DNA of 64,000 nt, taken from the NCBI GenBank assembly GCA_030430625.1, contig JAUIKL010000003.1:17287-81286 (forward strand), given 5' to 3'. Origin of the DNA: Gemmatimonadota bacterium (GTDB lineage: Bacteria; Gemmatimonadota; Gemmatimonadetes; Longimicrobiales; Gaopeijiaceae). This document shows, one piece after another, positions 10,767 through 18,478 of the stretch. How positions within the stretch are numbered: position 1 is the first letter of the stretch; every line of letters starts with the position of its first letter. The notes under the pieces were generated by a model that was not told where the DNA came from, searched no databases, and saw only the letters and a list, made by a program, of their open reading frames with translations. Made by a program: the position numbers and the translations under genes.

Positions 10767-10877
10767 CGATGCACGACGCTGAAAAGAGCAAAACCGTCGA
10801 AAGGCGGTGACGCAGAGCCACGGGGCCTCCGCGATGAGCCATCGTCCATCGCGAAGCCGGCCGAGCCGCCAGCGATC
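10763..10877 (+). ncRNA. Cyclic-di-GMP class I (GEMM-I) riboswitch
   Basis: The conserved core is present in order. GCAAAACC is followed by a six-pair hairpin capped with a GAAA tetraloop (10792-10807). Then come the near-invariant GACGCAGAGCCACGGGGCC (consensus GACGCAAAGCC, one A to G change), a second stem GCGATG/CATCGC, and AAGCCGGCCGAGCCGCC matching the 3' AGCCGG...CCG block. GATCG (10764-10768) can pair with CGATC (10873-10877) as the closing stem; that boundary is tentative. The downstream gene at 11006 encodes a multi-Ig surface lipoprotein, a classic kind of c-di-GMP target. I see no clear U-tract terminator after it, so control may be translational. Confidence 0.85.
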
Positions 10878-11005
10878 CTCCAGAAATGGAGACTCACTGG
10901 CGGCCCGATTCTTGATGTAGGCCGGGGGAGCACCGCGCACAGCCCCCCCACTTACAAATCACTCGAACTCGAACTCGTACGAGTCACGAATCCGTGGAGC
11001 TGTGC

Positions 11006-13912
11006 ATGTCGTTTTGGACCCGCTGGGGGGCGGTCGTACCAACCTGGTGTACCCACCCATCCAGAAACGCTCGATCGAATCTGATCATCCTTGCGATCTC
11101 GGCGATGAGTGCGTGCGCGGACGCGACGCCGACCACGATCGTTTCGCTCGAAACCGGACCCGATTTGAGCCTCGCGTCGATTGCAGTCGTCGGAGGTGAC
11201 AATCAAGCCGCCGAAGTCGGGGAACTCGCGCCCGGCACGCTGGCGGTTCACGTCGTCGATGGTGAGGGGCGGCCGGTGCCGTCTCTGGCCGTGGAGTGGG
11301 ACTTCCGTGACGGCGTCGGTCGCCTCGGATCCACCGAGGACTCGTTCGTCCGCGGCGTGACCGACGCAAACGGGCGGGCCGAGATCCGCTGGATCCTCGG
11401 TAGCCGTGCCGGACTTCAGCAGGTCGATGTCTCGTTCGGTACACCGACGTCTTCGGCGAGCGCTGCTCCGGGAGGCAACGGCAACGGCCGTCACTCCACG
11501 CGGTTCCTCGCCACGGCGCGCCCCGGTCGCGGCACGACCTTGGTCGTCGAGCCGGGGTCGTCCACCGCGATCGAGGGCGAGGAAGTTCAGTACACTGCGG
11601 AGCTGCAGGATCGCTACGGTAACGCGGTCACCCCGAGTGACGTCACCTGGTCGTCCGCGAGTCCGGCGGTCGCGACGGTGGACGGCGCCGGGATGGTCTC
11701 GGCTCTCGGTGACGGGACGACCGACATCAGCGCGGAGACCGGTGGCGTCACGGGTACGGCCCGCCTGACCGTCGAAGCGGCGCCCGAGCCCGAACCCGGT
11801 GCCCCCGATCGCATCACGGATCTGACGATCGAAGACGTGACGCAGACGTCGATTCGTCTGCGCTGGACGCAGGTTCTGGACGGCGCGGGTAGCGCGGCAC
11901 CGACCATGATCCGGTTCGACGAAGGTTCGATGCGCTGGAGTGATGCAGACAACACCGAGGTGACCGTCGCCCCGACTCAGGCCGGCCAATCGATGGAGTA
12001 CACCATCTCCGGGCTCGAGCCGGACACCCGGTACCAGTTCCAGGTCGCGGGCTATCGGGCGGACGGACCGGACATCGTGTTCGGCAGCCGGTCCCCTCGT
12101 GTCGCGGCATCGACGGACCCCATCCCCCCGGTCCTGACCACGGTGCTCGTGAGTCCGGGGCAGTCGACGATTCCTGAGGGTGGGGTCGCTTTGCTGAACG
12201 CAACCGGCTTCGACCAGAACGGGCAGGTCATGTCCGTCGGGTCCTGGAGCTGGACCTCCTCGAACAACTCGGTCGCAACCGTGAACCAGAACGGACTCGT
12301 GACCGCACTTTCGAACGGAAGCACCACCGTGACCGCCGTGTCACAGGGCGTGTCCGGGGCTGCGAACGTTTCGGTGACGACGGCCGCGCCGATCATCGAC
12401 TGGGTCGTGGTCACCCCCGAGACCACCACGGTCGACGAAGGAGCCGCGGAGCAGCTTGAGGTCCACGTGTTCGACATCTACGGGAATCAGGTTCAGGGTG
12501 TCGATGTCTCGTGGGTGAGCTCGAACCCCGCGATCGCGGGCGTTTCACAGGACGGCTCGGTGCTCGGCAACGAGGCCGGTTCGGCGACGGTGTCGGCCTC
12601 CGTCGATGGGGTCACGGGGTCCGCGGCCATCGTCGTGAACGGCGACGATCCGGAGCCTCCGGCGGTCGACGAGATCGTGGTGACGCCTGCGACCTCGACC
12701 CTGACCGTCGGTGCTTCGATCGACTTTTCGGCGACGGTATACGACACCGAAGGGAACGTGATGACCGGCGAGTCCGTCACCTGGAGTTCGTCGAACAGCT
12801 CGGTCGTCTCGGTGAACGGTGGTGGTGCTGGCCAGGCCGTCTCCGAGGGAGTCGCGACGGTCAGCGCCACGATCGGATCCGTGTCCGGCTCGGCCTCGGT
12901 GATCGTCGAGGAGGAGGAGGTAGCGGCGGAGGTTGACTGGATCGTCGTGAGTCCGCCGACGCCTACGGTCAGCGTGGGCGGCAACGTGTCGTTCGCGGCG
13001 ACGGTCTACGACACCAACGGCGACGTCATGGCCGGTGAGTCGGTCTCGTGGAGTACTTCGAACGGAGGTGTCCTGTCCGTCGATGGCAACGGCGACGGTG
13101 AGGCGCATGCGATCGGTGTGGCCACCGTCACGGCCACCATCGGCTCGGTGACCGGTACCGCGCTGGTGACCGTCGAGGGTGGGCCCGGCGATCCGCCGCC
13201 GGCCGCGACCCCGTTCTGGGAGCACAACTGGGACTATGCGAGTACCCAGGAGATGATCAACGCGAACACCAACAGCTACTCACTCGGAGAGGTCTCGCTC
13301 GAGTCGGGAACGCTCTTCGATGGTTCGACCGGAAACTTCATGCGCGCACATCTGCGCGGCGATGGCTCGGAGGACGAGACCAACTACGACATGAACATCC
13401 CGGGCGCCGGCGCTGGTGTCACCGATGAAGTGTGGATCGAGATCTGGGTGCGCTTCGATGACAACTGGTACGGCACCTCTGACGACAAGACGCTGTTCGT
13501 CTGGCCCGCGCGTGGTAGCCGTTGGGAGATCCACTATGGCCTCGGACAGCGCGTGTACGGCGGACCGAGCAGCATGCCGGGTGACTTCTTCATCGTGTCG
13601 GATGACGGAAATCGCCTGGACGTGGAGGACGTGTGGGATGGTCAGTGGCACCGTCACAGGCTTCATCTGCGTGCCTCGTCTTCTCAGGGCGCCAGCGATG
13701 GAGCCTTCGAGTGGTGGTTCGACGATCAGGAACTGGTGACCGCGAACCAGCCCGCGCTGTACGGCAGCCGGACCGGTGAGGGTCTGAACACGGGGTCGTC
13801 GTACGACACGCACTTCACCTCGATGCGCCTGGGCGCGAACGCGGATCCGCGTGGTTCGGGGCAGCGGGACTGGGGCCGCATCCGCATCTGGACGTCGAAC
13901 CCTGGCTGGTGA
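11006..13912 (+). CDS. Large surface lipoprotein with Ig-like repeats and C-terminal lectin-like domain
   Basis: 968 aa from ATG 11006, with GGAG six bases upstream; an upstream GTG at 10994 lacks this. The lipobox is probably around AISAMSAC, Cys37. Domains in order: a Big_1-like domain (about 55-145), a BIG2 domain (about 175-258), a fibronectin type III domain (about 268-372, GLEPDTRYQFQVAGY), and four BIG2 domains (about 378-725) with repeated TWSSSN, GxATV and TGSA motifs. The C-terminal 230 residues look like a concanavalin-A/polysaccharide-lyase-like beta sandwich (EIWVRFDDNWYG, WRHRLHLRA-type strands, FEWWFDDQEL). It likely acts as an adhesin or polysaccharide-binding protein on the outer membrane, and a c-di-GMP riboswitch leads the transcript. 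Confidence 0.88.
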   Translation: MSFWTRWGAVVPTWCTHPSRNARSNLIILAISAMSACADATPTTIVSLETGPDLSLASIAVVGGDNQAAEVGELAPGTLAVHVVDGEGRPVPSLAVEWDFRDGVGRLGSTEDSFVRGVTDANGRAEIRWILGSRAGLQQVDVSFGTPTSSASAAPGGNGNGRHSTRFLATARPGRGTTLVVEPGSSTAIEGEEVQYTAELQDRYGNAVTPSDVTWSSASPAVATVDGAGMVSALGDGTTDISAETGGVTGTARLTVEAAPEPEPGAPDRITDLTIEDVTQTSIRLRWTQVLDGAGSAAPTMIRFDEGSMRWSDADNTEVTVAPTQAGQSMEYTISGLEPDTRYQFQVAGYRADGPDIVFGSRSPRVAASTDPIPPVLTTVLVSPGQSTIPEGGVALLNATGFDQNGQVMSVGSWSWTSSNNSVATVNQNGLVTALSNGSTTVTAVSQGVSGAANVSVTTAAPIIDWVVVTPETTTVDEGAAEQLEVHVFDIYGNQVQGVDVSWVSSNPAIAGVSQDGSVLGNEAGSATVSASVDGVTGSAAIVVNGDDPEPPAVDEIVVTPATSTLTVGASIDFSATVYDTEGNVMTGESVTWSSSNSSVVSVNGGGAGQAVSEGVATVSATIGSVSGSASVIVEEEEVAAEVDWIVVSPPTPTVSVGGNVSFAATVYDTNGDVMAGESVSWSTSNGGVLSVDGNGDGEAHAIGVATVTATIGSVTGTALVTVEGGPGDPPPAATPFWEHNWDYASTQEMINANTNSYSLGEVSLESGTLFDGSTGNFMRAHLRGDGSEDETNYDMNIPGAGAGVTDEVWIEIWVRFDDNWYGTSDDKTLFVWPARGSRWEIHYGLGQRVYGGPSSMPGDFFIVSDDGNRLDVEDVWDGQWHRHRLHLRASSSQGASDGAFEWWFDDQELVTANQPALYGSRTGEGLNTGSSYDTHFTSMRLGANADPRGSGQRDWGRIRIWTSNPGW

Positions 13913-14011
13913 TTCTCGAGCGGACGGCCCGGTGGCATGTGCTCCGGGCCGTCCGCCGAGCGGGGTTCACGACTCGGTCCGGTCGACCGTGACGGACTAG
14001 TCGGAGGTCCG

Positions 14012-14440
14012 ATGCTGCAAGTTCAAGCGCTCGTCGCCGCCGTCCGGGAACACGGGCTCGTGCTCACGTTGGTCCCCGACCATGACCGACTCCGCGCACG
14101 CTCCTGGCGTCGCATCCGGTGGGTGGATGCCTTGGGGACCGATCTGGTCGTTCCGGTCGACGACGAGTTCAGTGACGCGGACAAGGCGTCGCCGGCCCTC
14201 CTCCTTCAACTCGTCTTGAATACATGCGAGTACTACGAGGAGTGTGAGGACATCCTCGAATGGGCAACCGAGACGGAGTTGGATGTGGCCGAGCCCTGGG
14301 TCCTCGAGCTCTACAGGACGCTCGGTGACGTCGTTCCGCTCGTACGTGCCGTGGTGGGACCGGACCTCCGAGCGCTTTCGCCGTGGGACTTCAGCATGAA
14401 CGCCGGAGAGGCGGCCGACCTCCGCGCGCGCGAAGGGTAG
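14012..14440 (+). CDS. Hypothetical protein
   Basis: 142 aa from ATG 14012 with a good ribosome site (GGAGGTCCG). It is soluble and acidic, with no signal peptide. It is likely beta-rich in the first 60 residues (LVLTLVPDHDRLRARSW, GTDLVVPVDDEF) and helical afterwards (ALLLQLVLNTCEYYEECEDILEWATE). I do not recognise the family. It is convergent with the SDR gene, three bases apart. Confidence 0.6.
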   Translation: MLQVQALVAAVREHGLVLTLVPDHDRLRARSWRRIRWVDALGTDLVVPVDDEFSDADKASPALLLQLVLNTCEYYEECEDILEWATETELDVAEPWVLELYRTLGDVVPLVRAVVGPDLRALSPWDFSMNAGEAADLRAREG

Positions 14441-14443
14441 GGG

Positions 14444-15364
14444 TCAGCCGCCGGCGCCGGTGAGTCGAACCGACAGGGCGCGCAGCGCCGCCTGAGCGTC
14501 GCGGTCGTACGCCTGCGCGTGGGCGCGCGAGTGCCTCGTCTGATCGAAGTATCCGCCGCTCCCGACGTTCTCACCGTCGATCAGATTCATCAGCGAGTCG
14601 GCCCCGTCTTCGACACTGCTCCGTACCGGCATGCCCAACTCGGTCACCATGTCGGTGTCCATCAGCGTGGCCGGGTGGACGGCGTTCGTCGTCACACCCG
14701 TGCCCTTCAGCTCGTCGGCCAGGTCCATACTGAAGATGATCTGCGCGAGCTTGCTCTGCCCGTACGCGCGGCCCTGGCCGTACCCTCGCTCCAGCATCGG
14801 GTCGTCGAAGTCGATCGGTTGTTGAGAGATCGAAGCGACGTGGACGACCCGGCTCGGGGCGCTGGACCGAAGGAGAGGCAGCAACTCGAAGGTCAGCAGA
14901 TAGCCGGCCAGGTAGTTCACGTGGAAGTGAAGTTCGTGCCCATCGGCACTCTCGAGCCGTCCACCGTCGAGCAAGACCCCGGCGTTGTTCACCAGGACGT
15001 CGAGCCGGGGGTAGTCGCGGCGCACGGCGGCGGCCAAGGCACGCACTTCGTCGAACGAGCCGAGGTCGGCTTGGTAGAAGCGGGCGCTGCCGGACCCCGT
15101 CGCCCGAACCTCCTCGACCACCTCGGCACCCCGTTCGACGTTCCTACCGTGCACGATGACGTGGTCTCCCTGGCCCGCCAGTCGGAGGGCCACCACGCGC
15201 CCCAGTCCCCCGGTGGAGCCGGTCACGAAGACGACGCGCTGGCCCGGCGTCGGAGGATCACCGGCCACGGCCTGACGCTCCTGGGACGCGGCCGACGCGG
15301 CGCTCACCGCAAGGACGAGTGTGACGGCGACCGCGGAACGCAGGACGAACGGGAGTGATTTCAT
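14444..15364 (-). CDS. Exported short-chain dehydrogenase/reductase
   Basis: 306 aa from ATG 15364. A clear Sec signal (KSLPFVLRSAVAVTLVLAVSAASAASQ) precedes a classical SDR domain. It has the nucleotide motif TGSTGGLG (about 48-55), NNAG (LDVLVNNAGVL), a catalytic Ser in VVHVASISQQ and YxxxK in YGQSK. It resembles retinol-dehydrogenase/WW-oxidoreductase-like SDRs. An export signal is unusual because these enzymes need NAD(P)H. Either the leader is a membrane anchor facing the cytoplasm or the protein works in the periplasm. The substrate is unknown. An alternative start 36 bases upstream (ATG-less, Arg-rich) seems less likely. Confidence 0.85.
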   Translation of the reverse strand: MKSLPFVLRSAVAVTLVLAVSAASAASQERQAVAGDPPTPGQRVVFVTGSTGGLGRVVALRLAGQGDHVIVHGRNVERGAEVVEEVRATGSGSARFYQADLGSFDEVRALAAAVRRDYPRLDVLVNNAGVLLDGGRLESADGHELHFHVNYLAGYLLTFELLPLLRSSAPSRVVHVASISQQPIDFDDPMLERGYGQGRAYGQSKLAQIIFSMDLADELKGTGVTTNAVHPATLMDTDMVTELGMPVRSSVEDGADSLMNLIDGENVGSGGYFDQTRHSRAHAQAYDRDAQAALRALSVRLTGAGG

Positions 15365-15410
15365 CCGACCAGTGTACGCCCGGCCCAGGCGACGCACGAG
15401 GCCGGAGGAC

Positions 15411-16013
15411 TCAGTCGTCGACCTCGACCTCGATGTTCGACAGGACCGATCGTCCGGTGATCCTCACCAAGGTGCTTCTTTCGTGGTCTCGCCGCCCGGA
15501 TCGCCCGCGAATCGAAAAGCTCGACAGGAAGGCCTGGCCCTCGTCCTCGACGTGGACGTGTTCGGGCAGCTCGATCTCGATATTGGCCATGACCGCCTGC
15601 ATCCGGATCTCTGTAACTCCAGGCGGAAAGTCCGCCCGCCTCAGATCGAGTTCCAACGAGCCCATCACGGAGCGGACTTCGAGGCATTCCGGCATCGGCC
15701 CCTGGATCTTCCTTTCGATCGAGGAGAGCACGGACGTCATTTGTCGACTCGGGCGACGAGCGAGGGATTCCGACGCCTCGGTCCGCATCGGCACGTCGGA
15801 GGGCGCGTCCGAGCGTGTCGCCAGGTCTTTCGTGATCGACACGAGGGCCTTGGACGTTTGTGCCGCATACACGTCTGCGACCCTCCGCTCGAACTCGTCC
15901 ACGGCGATCGCGTCCTGAGCGAAGGCCTGGGACAGGACGCGCACGGCCGCGTCTCGTTCTTCGGCTGTCGGGAGCCGGACGACGGCCTTCGGGGATCCGT
16001 TCGGGTCGTTCAT
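15411..16013 (-). CDS. DUF1707 plus LiaF-C-like domain protein
   Basis: 200 aa. The N-terminal ~55 residues match the DUF1707 SHOCT-like domain (RLPTAEERDAAVRVLSQAFAQDAIAVDEFERRVADVYAAQT, quoted in part). The C-terminal half has repeating LiaF-type beta-helix strands (VRSVMGSLELDLRRADFPPG, MQAVMANIEIELPEHVHV, VLSNIEVEVDD). No membrane segment is evident. In Firmicutes LiaF-C belongs to cell-envelope stress sensing; here the role is inferred only. It is divergent from the DUF5916 gene at 16189. Confidence 0.8.
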   Translation of the reverse strand: MNDPNGSPKAVVRLPTAEERDAAVRVLSQAFAQDAIAVDEFERRVADVYAAQTSKALVSITKDLATRSDAPSDVPMRTEASESLARRPSRQMTSVLSSIERKIQGPMPECLEVRSVMGSLELDLRRADFPPGVTEIRMQAVMANIEIELPEHVHVEDEGQAFLSSFSIRGRSGRRDHERSTLVRITGRSVLSNIEVEVDD

Positions 16014-16188
16014 GTTCGCTCGCTCATGCGCTCAAGGTACCCGGTCCGCGGTGACCCGCCGAGACTTTTTCGCGCGGGGCGGGGGCCGACTGGCCCGACC
16101 GGCCCGGGCGCGATACGATCCGGCGCCGATCGGTCGCGCCCCGCCCGCCAGACCCTCGCGACCGGCCACGGATCGCGGAGATCGTACA

Positions 16189-18447
16189 GTGAGGAACGAA
16201 GGGCGGTTGCCAGCGGGCGGCCACGGGTATTCGAAGCAGACGGGGCCGGCGATGGCCACCCTTCTTCTGGGGGGGCTTCTCTTCGCAACCGGGATCACGG
16301 CCCAAACGCCGATCGACCTCGACGACGCCCCGCGACCGACGGCACAAGCGGCTCGCGCGAGCGGACCCATCGAGATCGACGGCATGCTCGACGAGGCCAC
16401 GTGGTCCGCGGCGCCCCTGATCGACGACTTCTGGCAGCAGAAGCCCGACGACGGCATGCCGTCGACCGAACGCACCGAGGTGCGGATCCTCTTCGACGAC
16501 GCCTACCTCTACGTCGGTGCCGAGATGTTCGACGAGGGGCCCGGCGGGTACCGAGCGATCGTACCGACACTTCAGAGGGATCCGAATACGCGCGACGGTG
16601 ATGCACTGGGAATCGCCTTGGATCCCTTCCTCGACGGATCGACCGTCTTCGCCTTCTTCATCAACCCGGGCGGGGCGATCCGGGACGTTCAGACCGCGGA
16701 CGACGGGCGCATCAACAACGCGGCCTGGGATGCGGCGGTCGACCTGCGCACCAGGGTTCACGGGACGGGGTGGACATTGGAGCTGGCCATCCCGTGGTCC
16801 CAGCTCCGCTTCGACGCTTCGGCCGACGAGCAGGTGTGGGGGTTGAACCTCCTTCGCCGGATTCGCCGGAAGAACGAGGACGCCAGTTGGGCGCCGATGG
16901 ATCGCCGGTGGCAGCTGTACGTCACATCGCGCGCGGGCCGACTGACGGGCATCGAGGGTGTGCGGCCCGGACGAAACCTGTCGATCAAGCCGTTCGCCCT
17001 GGCGTCGCATCCCTCGGGGACCCTCCTGGAGGGCGTCGGTAGCGACTTCGACGCCGGGCTCGATCTGAAGTACGGGCTGACGCCGGGCCTGACCGCCGAT
17101 CTCACGTTGAACACGGACTTCAGCCAGGTCGAGGTGGATCAGGAGCAGGTGAACCTGACTCGCTTCTCTCTCTTCTTTCCGGAGAAGCGGGAGTTCTTCC
17201 TCGAAAATGCCGGTGTGTTCCAGTTCGGTGACCAGGGGAACCGACAGACCCGATCGGGCGCGACCAATCAGGACTTCACCCTCTTCCACTCACGCCGCAT
17301 CGGCCTGACACCCACGGGCGCTCCCCTTCCGATCCTCGGCGGCGGTCGGGTGACCGGATCGCTGGGGCCCGTCTCGCTCGGGGTGCTGAACATGCAGACC
17401 CGCCGCGACGGAGACTTTTCACCGGAGAACTTCTCCGTAGCCAGGGTGCGCGGTGAGCCGGCGCCGGGCCTCAGCGTCGGCGGGATCTTCGTCAACCGAG
17501 CCGAGACCGGGGGTGGGTCGGCGGTCAATCGCAGTTATGGTGCGGACGCGAGTCTGCAGGCGATGAACGGATACCTGCTCGTGCAGTCGTACCTGGCTGC
17601 GACCGACGGTGCGACGGAGGATGGGACGTCCATCGACCGGGGATGGGCGGGACGCTTCTCGGCCGGCTGGCGCGACCCGTTCTGGGAGGTATTCGCGCTG
17701 TACCGCCAGCTCGACGAGGCGTTCGACCCGGGGGTCGGGTTCGTCCGGCGCAAGGGAATGCGCCATACGTACGGCACGTTCGGTGTTCGACCTCGCACGA
17801 CGGTACTCGGACTTCAGTCCCTCAATCCGTACATCGAGGCTCATCGGTACGCGGACTTCGACGGCGACCTGCAGACACGGCTGGCCACATTCGGACTCGG
17901 GTACGAGTTCGGGGACGGTGGGATGGGTTCGATCGGAGTCACGGACCGTTTCGAGCGGGTGGACGAGCCGTTCTCGGTCCGCGGGGTCGAGGTCGGGGTC
18001 GGGGAATACGGCTTCGTCGAGGGATCGGCGTCGTATCAGTCGAGCGGAGCGAGGCCGGTTTCGATCCAGGCCAACGTCAGTGGAGGTCAGTACTTCGGCG
18101 GGGATCGACGCTCCGTTGGCGGCACGCTCCTCGGTCGAGTCGGAGGCCAGCTGCTCATGAACGTGTCGGTCGACCACAACCGCATCGAGTTGCCGGGGCA
18201 GGCTGCGACGACGGCTGATGTCTATGGCACGAACCTGGATGTCTTTTTCTCGACCACCCTCATGGCCAGCGCTTTCCTCCAGTACAACGAGGCGGAGGAG
18301 CAGTTGGTCACGAATCTCCGTTTCCGGTGGATCCACGCGCCGCTCTCCGACCTCTACATCGTGCTGACCGAAAGGAGGGACACCGGAGCGAACCAGGTGC
18401 TGGATCGTTTCCTCACCGCGAAGGTGACCAAGCTCATCGCGTTCTGA
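16189..18447 (+). CDS. CBM9-like/DUF5916 outer-membrane protein (paralog 2)
   Basis: 752 aa from GTG 16189. The signal core ATLLLGGLLFATGITAQ then has a basic n-region; ATG 16252 would start inside the hydrophobic core. Frames further upstream are Arg/Pro-rich. A CBM9-like domain (IEIDGMLDEATW, FDDAYLYVGAEMFD, LAIPWSQLRF) is followed by the DUF5916 barrel region with FSLFFPEKREFFLENAGVFQFG. The terminal Phe (TKLIAF) is typical of barrel insertion. It is homologous to the 8274-10427 protein along its length but clearly diverged. The function is probably outer-membrane transport or binding of a carbohydrate-like ligand. Confidence 0.84.
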   Translation: MRNEGRLPAGGHGYSKQTGPAMATLLLGGLLFATGITAQTPIDLDDAPRPTAQAARASGPIEIDGMLDEATWSAAPLIDDFWQQKPDDGMPSTERTEVRILFDDAYLYVGAEMFDEGPGGYRAIVPTLQRDPNTRDGDALGIALDPFLDGSTVFAFFINPGGAIRDVQTADDGRINNAAWDAAVDLRTRVHGTGWTLELAIPWSQLRFDASADEQVWGLNLLRRIRRKNEDASWAPMDRRWQLYVTSRAGRLTGIEGVRPGRNLSIKPFALASHPSGTLLEGVGSDFDAGLDLKYGLTPGLTADLTLNTDFSQVEVDQEQVNLTRFSLFFPEKREFFLENAGVFQFGDQGNRQTRSGATNQDFTLFHSRRIGLTPTGAPLPILGGGRVTGSLGPVSLGVLNMQTRRDGDFSPENFSVARVRGEPAPGLSVGGIFVNRAETGGGSAVNRSYGADASLQAMNGYLLVQSYLAATDGATEDGTSIDRGWAGRFSAGWRDPFWEVFALYRQLDEAFDPGVGFVRRKGMRHTYGTFGVRPRTTVLGLQSLNPYIEAHRYADFDGDLQTRLATFGLGYEFGDGGMGSIGVTDRFERVDEPFSVRGVEVGVGEYGFVEGSASYQSSGARPVSIQANVSGGQYFGGDRRSVGGTLLGRVGGQLLMNVSVDHNRIELPGQAATTADVYGTNLDVFFSTTLMASAFLQYNEAEEQLVTNLRFRWIHAPLSDLYIVLTERRDTGANQVLDRFLTAKVTKLIAF

Positions 18448-18478
18448 CGGGTGCTCGTCGCGTCCGGTCGAGGTCGAG

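Noticed and set aside
10438..10951. Several minus-strand frames of 115-149 residues in the riboswitch region
   Set aside because: Arg/Ser/Pro-rich, no ribosome site, and they overlap the conserved riboswitch.
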